A stretch of DNA of 64,000 nucleotides from Panaeolus papilionaceus (taxonomy: Eukaryota > Basidiomycota > Agaricomycetes > Agaricales). Positions within the stretch are counted from its first letter, which is position 1. The number at the start of each line of letters is the position of its first letter. A program made the position numbers and the translations under genes. The stretch lies in assembly GCA_015501605.1 (NCBI GenBank), contig JADNRZ010000002.1:496001-560000 (forward strand), written 5' to 3'. Shown piece by piece: positions 11,711 to 22,950 of the stretch. The notes beneath the pieces were generated by a model, which saw only the letters and a program-made list of their open reading frames with translations, ran no database searches and was not told the DNA's origin.

Positions 11711-13947
11711 ATGTCGCTACTTCACTCAGGCGACGAACTTAGCCTAAGGCATCTTCCTGATGTATCTGATGCATCCTTTTCATTCCAAATACCTGGGATC
11801 GGTACAACGGAGAATTTACTCGCCGACGATACCGACTTCTTTCGGGGTGGTGCAGATTTATCGCTTGAATCACCCCGAAGGGTAAATGACCTGCTCACTT
11901 TGACCCAACTCACGCCTAGACCACCAAGGAACGCCGTCTCTTCAAAGATTTTCCCTGTTTCATCAAATTCAACAAGACCAAAGTATGAGGACGCTCTGCA
12001 TCCACCAAATTCACCCAAACCAATTCTGGTACATCAACCCAATCCGCGGCCGAGTTTGATAAGCACAGTACCAGGCCCCTCTGCTACCATTCATAAATTA
12101 CCTGAGCAAAAGGACCTGCAAGCCAGGAAGGACAGTAACGGGCCGGCCTTGTCGGAGTCTGTATCAATTCTTGAAGACATGTGCACAATTGAAGAGAAAC
12201 CCAAAAGCGTACCAAACTCGACTAGGGAGGCGACCCAGGTTCAGAAGCGAGAGGAGCGAAGACAGAAGATGACAACACGTTCGAAAACAGTACGTTAGCA
12301 CTCACCACAACTTGTCCCGTCGAATTTCCCAGATTAACTGTCTTATTTTTTCTGATAGAGGACGGCCGCTGTTGTGTCCACGGTTACTAACTCGAGAACC
12401 ACCACTAGAGAGATATCGGGCGTTCAATCAAGAATAGATAACCCAACTATCGCTTCTGCTATCTCAACTTCTCAACTGTCTGAAATGGCGGCACAACCAG
12501 ATGGAGACTACATTTCCGCTCCAAATACAAGCGTGCAGTCGGTAGAAGCTGTGGACAACGTAACCGAGCGTCTGCTTAAATTTGGACAAATGTTTATGAG
12601 CTCTGCCAGGTATATTTATCGACATAGATGCCTATAAAAAAGACGAAAAACATGATGCTAATGCCTTCTCTGTCTTCTAGCGGTTTTCCCAGTGACAATC
12701 CTTCCGTGAGATCAATATCTGCGATCCGTGATGTCCAAAGCGAGTGCGAGTTACCCAGCGTCGAAGCAGCCACTGATGAGCGGGATGCACAATTTGGGCT
12801 AGAACGAGAGACCGCGAATAATTCTGACGATGGACCTCTCACTATTTCTCAACTTTCACCCCGGAAGTGTTCATCCCCCACACCGACTCCCACCCCATCG
12901 GACAACATCCCGGTCTCCCCTTCACGGTCGTCTAGCAAGAGACCAGTCGCTGATCCCTTGAACAACCGTCAAGGTCGAGAGAAAAGAATAAAGATGGACC
13001 CAAAATCCGCGGCCCTGGCGTCTACCTCCAGGCAACCACAAGAACAAAGACCCAGAACACGTTCAATTAACCGGCAGCCTCCTAAAGCAGGATTTTCGCG
13101 CTCAGACACCGCATCTCAGACACGCGTCGCCACGCGCATGCTACGGACGACGAGATCGGTCAGCGCTACCCAACCACCCGTCCAAACGCGGTCATCAACT
13201 CCCAACTCCGACAAGAGCAAGGAGAAGCATCCCAAACCTACACGCTCCGCTCCTGTGGCTAGCAGCAGTACTAGTACCTCGCTGAACAACCTCGAGTCCC
13301 AATCGTCATCGTTACGGCATAAACCTTCAAGTTCACTTAGCGAACGAAAACGACCTCGCTTGTTGAGTGAATCCAAACCAGCATGGATTGTTAGTGGTTA
13401 TTTCTAATCTCTTTCTGTCGGACACTGACAAACGCAATTTATCCTATAGGATCAAATTGGCTCCCAACCTGCTACAAATGCTACACAACATCCCAATAGG
13501 AGTGATAACAAGTCTCAGTCTCAATCCGATCAACCCTCCCGTTCCCTTTCTAGGTCATCGCATTCCCGCTCGCAGCGCAGATACGAGACGGTCCATCCTG
13601 TCCCTGACTTTAAAGCCCTACACGCTGCACACGAAGCTTCCATGGCGAACCGAAAGGAAAACATACATCCCACCCAACCCATCGAGATCCAGTGGGAAAC
13701 AGAAATCCGGGCGAAGGAACGACAGCGCTTTGATGAGATGGTTAAAGAAAAAGAGCGAGAACAGGAACGCCTTAAGGAGAAAGAGCGGCAAGAACGCGAG
13801 GAACAGGAAGCGCGAGAGATAAGGGAGCTAAGAATGAAAGCCATTCCAAAGGCCAACGAGGTCCCGGAGTGGTATAAAGACGTGCCGAGGAAGAAGAACA
13901 AGGGTGGAGGTTTGGATGCGAGTGGGGCAAGCTCTGTCAGGCGATGA
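11711..13947 (+). CDS. TPX2 C-terminal-domain protein, probable spindle/microtubule-associated factor
   Basis: Four exons (11711-12289, 12359-12609, 12681-13389, 13450-13947) give 678 aa. The N-terminal two thirds are low-complexity, Ser/Pro/Thr/Arg-rich and basic, with repeated Arg-Ser patches and possible nuclear-localisation clusters (KREERRQK, GREKRIKMD). The last about 120 residues match the TPX2 C-terminal domain: VPDFKALHAAHEASM, then a charged helix (RAKERQRFDEMVKEKEREQ), then LRMKAIPKANEVPEWYKD. Known: TPX2-type domains bind microtubules and kinesin-5 and act in spindle assembly. The disordered N-terminus is poorly conserved, so identity rests on the C-terminus. ATG at 11711 is the first in a long open exon preceded by in-frame stops. 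Confidence 0.85.
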
Positions 13948-16900
13948 AGTCTGATTGAAAGAAAGCTTATTATTCAGCCGTAGGAACGACCGATCCATCC
14001 TTAGCCGAGCACGCTTTTGGTGTATGTGTGCCGATAGAACATTTTATTCTATTTTTGATATTAGCTGTCAAAGCGAATGTATCTTTATCAGAGAAAGTAT
14101 CGGCTTGTACGATCCTTCTCACAAACTTTTGGACGAGAGGGAAAGGTCACTCCACTTTTGACTTGCTGAGATGAAATCAAGAGGGTGTTTTCGGCCAAGT
14201 ACGGTGATGATTGCGACCCTCGACCTTTCGAATGAGATCGGGAAGGATTTGGGACAGCTTTGGGGTAGCCATGATCAAAGAGACTAGACTCGTCCAAAAT
14301 GCTTAGACAAGGTGCATGCTATGTGAACGAGTTGTCGGTTAGAAGCAGCTATGATAGGCATGCCGATTCAGTTGCATGCCCCGAATAGCTTGTCTGGAAC
14401 CCTCAGGATGGCGCACGCGGCGTTGCCGCACACCACGCATATAGTCACGCGTCGAAGTCAGTAGTAAAATGCGACAGGCATTTGAATGACTTTTGCCTTT
14501 GCCAAGTTTCATTAAGCCAATGGCCCTAATCCTCAAATCCCTCTTCTGGCCATCAGACCTCTTACGAAATGAGTGCCCTCGATCGATATCGGACATGCTA
14601 CGCTGTTCAACGTGGGCGTAATTGCCATGTAGTAAAACTATATCCTTGTAGGCAAAATGCCCACAATACGTTCACAGGAGATATTATTCTAGTTGCCGTT
14701 ATTTCGTCATGTCGAATTGTGCCTATTTTGGGGGATAGTCGGTAAGTTGATGGTTATTGTGTTATGTATTTCTCTTTTTAAAACAAGCTTCCCTTCTCTC
14801 GGTTCGTAATGATGCAACTGCTATAAACAAGGATACAATGACATGCATCGCGATTCGATAGTAAATAGAAATACTTTACGAACCCTTTGCTTCGTGAAAA
14901 GTAGCATCAAAGCCACAGCACATGTTTTATATCCGCAAAAACCGAGTGATTGGCAATACACATCAATTCGCGGAAGCAACGTTGAGAGACTAGGTCTCCA
15001 TGCCCATGACCGAATGCCCTACTCACGAGGACGCAAATAGGTTTCGAAGAGGATCAAAAAATAGAGCTTCATCCTCACTCTCACAGCAATCCAAGGCTTT
15101 ATCTATTCATGACCTCGGAATGGTTATTTATTCGCTCATATTATCATCAAACGGGCCAATATTGCGTCGAATAGACAAAAATTAGGAATCAAACACCTTA
15201 GTCATCTTACACTGATGACTACGCACGTCGAAGAGAAGGATGAGCTACATCAGGTTGTTTAGGTTCTGCTTCAAGTTGCTCAGAACCCCTCGGCCTCTAT
15301 CAGCCAAAATGTATTGCTCAGCCCTGCTGCGACTGGTCTGAATGGATAATATACTCACCCGGAACATCAATGTAAGTTCTCGTCGACTCACGGTTCTACA
15401 CCGATTCCGGTGACAGCGCCTAGGCCTTCGAACTCCGCTGCGAATTGCAAGGAGGTCCCATCATATATCCCAATCAAGGCAACTTAGTACAACCGCGCGC
15501 CACTCCTTTTTGACGCCCACTTGGCGAACCAACCAATGTGACATGCGTCGTGGAACACCGGCACGTTCTCGCCATCTATATGTGATAAGATCATACGTAT
15601 GGTGCCTTTCTGTCAGATAATGTATGAGTTACCGGGAACTACAAGGGCTGGCTATAGTTATACTTAAACGGTATCCTTTTTTATGCCTTAAGATTGCATC
15701 GAACATCAAAGCCCCAACGTCCTACCAAGGACCAAGCCCGACCTCGGCGGAAACAAGTTTGCCCCCCAGTATACCTTCCCCAATGATCTGTACATCTCTT
15801 TCTTCTGCTCAAGAAGGAGCATGTGACGCTGGCGATGAGTATGGGCTGAAGCTCATCCGGAGTCTTCCCATGACTTCGTCCGAACAGCCGCATTTGCAGA
15901 AGTATCAATAGAGTACCTCGCGTAAGAATCAGCAGAAGTTTCTTCATAATGACGCGCCAGATGACGCACTTTCTATAAAAGACGATTGTTTGACCAGTAG
16001 GCGTCCATTGCCGTGACCGAAATGCTGTTATAAATTGATGGCTGCTAGCGATGTGCCTCTAGATGTCACCGAATGTGGGTTGAAATATCCTCTAAAGGAG
16101 TTGTTTCAGAATACCGGTGGAGTCCCGGATGCCAATGCCAGCACCAGTGTTTGACAACGCTGTTCCCCGTATCAGGCAGCTTTCTGCAACAACTCGAATT
16201 GAACTATATCTTTATGTAAATCAGCTCATAGAATTGGATTATCTGTCATGGACTCTGAACGCGCCTTGATGTTTGAAATTTTTTTGGGACTTACAAACCT
16301 CGCGAGACGGGGTAGACCACTCCAAATGCGAAAACGCTCATGGACACGGGGGTTATAAACAGCACTATGGCGTGAATTGCGGGTTTCGCGTTTAGTGGCC
16401 CAGTTCAACACATCATCGTTCCACTCATCTCTTAATCTTTCACAGAATTCGAAAATTGCACCAGATACTGGTAACAACCGGTTGCCAGCCCCGCACCATG
16501 CTAGTGCTAATGTGAAATAAGCATGGATGATTCTCCATCACTTTGACTCTGGGATATTGAGCAATGTCGCTCAAATAAACAACTAGCTACAGCTTCAGAC
16601 TAACGCCACTCCACTCCAATAGAGAACGCGAGAATTGTGGGGCTTACAGCGCCAACGCCGAGAGCCGACACCTTCATGTGCTCCACAGAAATCGATAATC
16701 AACTACACGCATTTTTTATGGCAACTGGGTTCAATGCAGCGTGGCCAGTCGCCCCTTCGCAATTTCTTCCCGAAGCTCCGAGAGCGGCAACCTAAGGAAG
16801 AACCCGTGTTGTTGGCTGGAAATTATCCTCGGTTGACTTGCCATTTTGAGGTGGTGAATACAGTTGCCTTTTCAAAGAAAAATAAGCAAAGTACATAACG

Positions 16901-19900
16901 ATATCATGGGAATTCATGGACACTGTGGCATAATGCTGTAGCATTCATTGGTGTAAAGAAGCTTTCGAAAAATAGACTCCGACAAAGGCTGTCGACATTC
17001 GAAGTAGATAATCATCTTACACCCCTAGAATAATGCGCAGGTGCAGTAATACTCTCAAGCCTAAAATGAATGGCATTAACAGCACTTTGCTGCGTATGAA
17101 AAGAACCCCACGCTAAACTGCTAACGATGTCAAAGGGCCTTTTAAGGTTCAAGATGGTCCTCACGCAAAACAGCAGCTGAGAAGGGTTTCAATTAAAGTG
17201 TTGTGCATGTTTACTGTACTGGACGTCAGATGTTCTCTTAGCGCTTATCAATGACTATGGGATTGGTATAATACGCCCATCCATCAAAATGATCGGTTCG
17301 ATTGGTGATTGCGAGCGGTTTGCGAGCGTTCTTTTTGTTTACCTTTTTTCAAACTCCATCTCTCACAAGTCCGGGTATCCCATTCATTCTTTCAAACTCC
17401 TACAAACGCCGCCTAGACTCTCTCCACTTTCACTTTATAATGATGCATATCCACAAGTTTTTCATCATCATACCGTGCAAAGGTCTTTTGAAACGCTACG
17501 CTGTCCTCGGATAACCACGGCTAAGGCTACACCTTGTTGGAGTGCTGGAGTAACGCGCGGTTAAAGCGATGTTGAAAGAAGTTTTAGAAACGAGGCACCC
17601 AATATCAGATATGGACAAAAATACTGTCCTGACCGGGAACCAAACATAAAGGCATCGAATTCGAAATACACACCGCGGTTATGGATTATGATGATGATGA
17701 TGTGAGAGGTCCCTTTCCGGCATTCACATCGTCACCCGTCCCAGCCCATTCGAAGTTCGAAGCTAAGCGAAGAGAAAGGCCCTCTGCCAAAAAGCACAGC
17801 ACAATTCGCATTCCGTCATATTTCATCAACCCCGTCAGTCACAACGTGGTTCGAAGGGCTTTATTGTCAATGATCTTTCCTAATTTCAGGGATTCTCCAT
17901 CCTCCTTGCACGCCCATCCATGCCTCCTTGCTTACCTCACTCATTTCATGTTCCCAAGGCTCAAGTTTGTTCCCCTTTGATATCGGCAATTAAAATTATC
18001 TTCTGCCTCAAACTTAATGTGCTGCGGACTTTTGCGATTGATTTCATGATCAAGAAGCAGTTAAGTATTCATACCCCGACTGCAGGGCGCTCACTCAGGT
18101 TTGGCTGGGTGGGGTTTACCCTCGGCATATGTACATACAAACACTGTTCACAGACCACGCGTGCAGTGCATTTTCTCTATTTCCTTACTGCAAGGGGCAA
18201 CTAACTCAGTACAATCGCTTTGCTCATTGACATTCATACCCTCTCATACCCGACGACCCTTACCTAACGGCTTTCTTACTTCGGACCACGCCAAGCACAG
18301 CAGGCCCGTTGAACAAAAAAAGAGCTCATTGAGCTTTCAAAGTGTCTATTCAGGACGGTGACCCACCCACAAGTCGCAACTGAACTATGACGTCGTTTGT
18401 CCTTGGAACGTAAGTATGTGCATATTTCGGGTGATGTCCGAACTGTCGCGACTCATTCTAGTAGCGTGTTAAGAAGAAAGGGGGTTGGGGGAAGGGAGAC
18501 CACTGAGTGTTTTTTTTCGCCATTTCACTCGAATCACATAAACATGATCTTTGTTTTCCATAGTTCTGCGCTGGAAAATTAAACGTAGAGACCCTGCAGA
18601 TGAACTTTGTCCTGCTTACTGGCTTCGACGTTCTTTTTTCCCACTCTCTAGGTGATATGCACATACTCCCTTTTACTGCTGTTTGCCCAGTCCTAGAAGT
18701 TGCCGCATCCAGCTTAGCTTAGCTGCTGTTCATGCACAACAGCACGCTGTCTATTCATACGAGCTTGGTGCTCAATGGCTGGATTGGACATTGTGTAATG
18801 CAGACCAGCTCAGCTTCAATTCGCTGGACGTAACGTTGAGTAACAATAAGATGCTGTTCATTGTTCAATTGTTGTTGTACCCCATTGAATAGAAGATTTC
18901 CACGAGTGAAGAAAGCGCCCACAACTTCTTCGCGTTATGTTGAGGGGGTGAAGAGATAAAATAAAATAAAATGCTTCCGGTGTTATTGTTCGTTCATTTC
19001 ATTTCTTGTTGATTTCATTCGGCTTGTCTCTACCGACAGACCAAGATCACCCTCGACCCTCGCATATCATAACATATGTACTTATCATAATTTCGAATCG
19101 AATAGAATTGAAACACTCCTTAGATTAGAGGTCCGACCGAGGCCCAGCCCCAACAAGCACCATCAATCCAACCCTTAGCTGGTCGAGTCGGACATTCGAA
19201 AACAAAGGAATGCCGACGAATGGTTTGCGTCCTGCTCGCGATGGCCCTTAGTCTATGTAAGGATCACCGCCGGCGTTCTAAACCTAAAGATAACACCCTT
19301 TGCCCGTCGCATTGCCGTACCTAGAACATTATCGTGAAGGGAATATTGCCGTACTCCATACATCATAGGTCATCGTCGTACCTCGATTCGGTTTGTCTTA
19401 AAATTATCATATCTATCCATCCTGGTTTACTTCATTTATCTATGAGTTTATGCTTTTTTGTGCATTTCCCTATTTGCACCCACCACCATCAGCCACCACC
19501 GGTAAGTATTGGCATTGGCATCAGGGTGATCGCGCGCCGATGCGCAGCGCAGCAGCGCTATGTATGCGGCGTGCGCTGACAATTTTCGTTTCCCTTCCCT
19601 TTCCCGTTGATTATTCAGAATCAGTATTTCAACCGTGTTTCGTCCCAAGCTCGATCAGTCCCATTTAATCAATCATCGACATCAAAGGCGCCGCAATTAA
19701 GACCCATAGGACATAGGACCCTCACTCAGGCTCTCGAGGTCTCTCAGAATTATTATCCTTTCTCGTTGATATATACATCCATGCATCCATTCATATGATC
19801 CTGACCTAACTTGAACTCCTCCCGGGATCAGTAAGTTACTGTTGAAAAAAGGGTTATTTTAATTTATCACCATTCCGACCAGTCACCACGCTCTTCGGTG

Positions 19901-21760
19901 GAGTAAAGTCTTAGTATGCACCAACCAACCAGCCAACCAACGGCACGCGATCCTTGAGCACAAAGTAAATAAGCGTCGATGGGCCGCCAGAAATTTTCGA
20001 AATGCAGGTCAGAAGTAAGGGTTTCTGTCTCGCTGTCGATCGAGGAATGCGAATGAATGGGGGGAGGGACCAGCGCCCCTTGTGGACCAGGAGAACAGAG
20101 AGTCGAGACGCTGGTGAATATAGACAGATAGGCAGATAGAACAAGCAGCCAGGGGTCAGGGCAAGCTTCAGGAGGTGAGGGTCCTGGTCATAAGTGAGTA
20201 AGCAATTTGGCGCACACGGCTTGTCGAAAGACTTCACGTTTGGTTACATATAAGTAAGCTGAAAGTCGGGTCCGCGGAGGCAAAGTACGAAAAAGGCTGA
20301 AACGACACTCAGAGCTGTGCAGAGATGAAGGGTGCAAGCCGTAATGGTATGATATGAAGTCAAGTGAAGTGCCTCGGGATGTCCGACAAAAACGTAGTTC
20401 CGGGATCTTGGTCTGGTATGGTCTGGTCTGTCTCTGTTTTTTCTTCTTTTCTTTGGGGGTGTTTCGGGTGTCAAGTTGTGGTTTGGCGTCTTACTAAGTT
20501 GCTCTGATTGTCAAGTTGCAATTTGCAAGACCATTGGGATCGACCTTCCCGACTCCGAGGCGGTGGGGCGTGAATTTTGGAGAAACGAAGACAGAGATGA
20601 GTGATATTAAATTAAAACTTCGTTCTGTGGAGGCCACGAGCATGGTTAGTGCGGTCGCCAGGGTGAGAAGCGGGCATCGGTATCCGCGAGTGGACGAACT
20701 AGTACTGCGGCTGCAGTTGTGTTGCAGTCGGGTACACCCCTTTTTTGTGCAATGTCAAACGGTAATTGCAGTCAGAAGTGGACGTGAGGCGTTGACTTTT
20801 GGCAGAAAGGGTAACGTAGCGCGACATGGGTACAGCACAGGCGAAGCAAGGCAACGTAAGCAACTTTCAGTTTTTCTTTTTCGAACAACAGTAAGGGTCA
20901 AGGTCGGGAAGACTAGACACGCCGCACAACGACGCGCGATTGTCGTAGAACGTCGTGCAATTGAATAGATGAAGCGTTGTGGTCGGGCGCCAGCAGCCCA
21001 AAAGAGATGAAAGAGTGCAGAATCCCTTTGTTCGGTTGGATTTGGACAGGACTGGCGTCATCGAACCTGATCACGATCGACAGCACCGAAAAAAATGGGA
21101 AAAAAGCGCAGCTGTGTTGTAATATTATCGAGACGCGTCGAGGATTGAATTGAGCGTTCATGTATAATTGAAATTTCGAATGAATTATCAATATGAAGGT
21201 GTGTAGGTCAAGTTTGTATATTTTGAAATAGTGAGAAGTGTATTGAATTATTTTTGGGATACAAGACTTGATAACTCGACGCGGTTGACGCGTGGGGAAT
21301 GAGGTCGGACAGGCAAAGGAGGTGTGGTTGTACCTGTGACCATTTGAACATGATGTTGGGTGGACGGGACCGTATTAGTGGGAAGGGGCAAGATTTGAAT
21401 CGAAAGTGATGGTGGACCAAATATCCGCATTTGGAATGAGATTAGTTGAGAGATTCAGCGAGATGGTTTGGTTTGTTTAAAGTGGTTCGGATCGTTTGTA
21501 TTTTTCCCGATTTGGGTGGTCATGTCATATCAATACGGCTTCAACGGAAGCACGAGACCCTTCTCAGCTTTTGGCGAACGAGGACGCCACAAAAGCCCAT
21601 CCTTGCCTTCGATACAGTCATGGACAATGCCGATGTACTACTCTCCCAACTCCCATAAAAAGCCCAGCTTTTTCAACTCCACATATCCCTCATCCCCAAG
21701 TTCAATACTCATAGCAACTCAAGAGTTATAACAACACCTCTTCTCTTCAACACAACAGCA
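13948..21760. other. 7.8-kb gene-poor stretch
   Basis: No complete gene was recognised. The first few hundred bases are the 3' flank of the TPX2-domain gene. A minus-strand coding-like piece with an internal stop lies at 15388-15583, and other short pieces at 15700-15950 and 16226-16477, suggesting a decayed gene. From about 17.3 to 19.8 kb the plus strand is pyrimidine-rich with many short overlapping frames, as in long leaders or promoters. An (ATAAA)3-like run lies near 18957. Short frames up to 150 codons (20516-20968) carry no recognisable domain. The segment just before 21761 has a TATA-like box. Confidence 0.5.
21654..21662 (+). promoter_or_regulatory. TATA-like box upstream of candidate microprotein gene
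   Basis: The sequence CATAAAAAG lies about 100 bp before the ATG at 21761, and is followed by a C/T- and CAACA-rich leader, a common arrangement for fungal core promoters. Function is inferred. Confidence 0.4.
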
Positions 21761-21964
21761 ATGCATTCCACAACCACTTCAGCTGCTTCTCTCTGCGCTA
21801 CCTACCAATCTTCATCATCATCATCATCACCATCATCTTCATCCGCAACTGCACTTTCAAACCAACAGTCTTCAGACGCGTCATCTTGCGTAAACCACAG
21901 TTTGCCCCAATGCTGCCACTGCGGATGGCGCGGCAGCCACTCCCCAAACTGCCCATTCAAATAA
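21761..21964 (+). CDS. Candidate Cys-rich microprotein with zinc-knuckle-like C-terminus
   Basis: An uninterrupted 67-codon frame starts at ATG 21761 in a good context (AGCAATGC). Residues 13-42 are nearly all Ser/Thr/Ala/Gln. The C-terminus holds Cys43, Cys51, Cys52, Cys54, His60 and Cys64 in the segment CCHCGWRGSHSPNCPFK, spaced C-x2-C-x5-H-x3-C, close to a CCHC zinc-knuckle spacing. There is a TATA-like box about 100 bp upstream and no larger gene on either strand. I do not recognise the family. The compact Cys/His/Trp/Gly terminus looks selected rather than random, but with 67 codons chance cannot be ruled out. The gene is isolated in a gene-poor stretch. Confidence 0.5.
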   Translation: MHSTTTSAASLCATYQSSSSSSSPSSSSATALSNQQSSDASSCVNHSLPQCCHCGWRGSHSPNCPFK

Positions 21965-22950
21965 ACGCCCGAGTCTCGATAGCATCTTCATGCGCATTTT
22001 GTATGTCTCTTTTCGGCTACTCAAACCAAAAAATATTCTGACTCATACTCTTTCCTTGTTCAGTTTTTCCATCTCGCATTATTTCTTCTTCATCATCACC
22101 ACATTTTTCAATCCCACTTTTATCACATCATCGTCTTGCTTTGCTCTCAAGTCCCAGCTGTTCATCATCTGTTCTTCTATTAATACTGCTACCACCGGCC
22201 ACCACACCATAGCCTATAGTTACCCACCTATGATGGGTCTAGTCCGATATCGATATTATTTATTCCGGAGGAGGAAGGAAGGGGTTAAGGAGGAGGACGC
22301 GGACAGTCATTAGCGCGAGCGCCAGACCATTGTACGAACGGGGGGAGTGTAATCAAGTCATACCATTCTTGTACATGTACTATACTCATACCAACATCGA
22401 TCGCATCTTATTTTTTTTTTCTCTTTCATAACTCTGTTTTGCCAATTTCTCTCAAGGCCTCGTCTAAATTTCTTTGACTGTGCATCATCATTGAAATTCG
22501 CGGAAACTCGCTCCGCCAAACCGCGGTGTCTCGAGCTGTCTTGTAGTGGGAGGAATGATAAGATTCGCTTCTCTACTATCGGGTTCCTGACTTTGTGACG
22601 GTCCTTTGCTTTTTGCTTTGTTCTTGTTCCCCGCATTCGTTTGTTCCGGTATGCCTCGGAGTCTGAACAAAATCCACCCAGCGTCCTGGTCAATCTCTTC
22701 ACACACCAAGACTACGAGTTTTCAAAAATTCTCCTTTGTCTCCTATGTTTGTCTTTTTTTCTCTCCACCATCCATCATAATTTTTTGAAATGTTTTGGAA
22801 ATAAACGAGCTCCAAGCAAAAGTAGCCGGTTTCTATTTCTACCCGGTCCGGTTGATTTCCCCAGGTTTTTATGATGTCTGCTTTCGATTGATTGAAAGTG
22901 TTCAACCCCAGACACGACCTTCTCCACACTTCCATTCCCAGTCTACAACA
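21965..22950. other. Intergenic stretch, promoter and leader of the enoyl-CoA hydratase gene
   Basis: The first part is a T/C-rich 3' flank of the microprotein frame. The remainder has only short shadow frames and runs of pyrimidines. The approximately 130 bp before 22951 form a C/T- and CA-rich leader ending in CTACAACAATG. Confidence 0.4.

Noticed and set aside
20516..20968. A 150-codon plus-strand frame as a gene
   Set aside because: It has a TTG/CTG-type start, a very Arg/Val-rich random-looking composition and no motif; it lies in promoter-like sequence.
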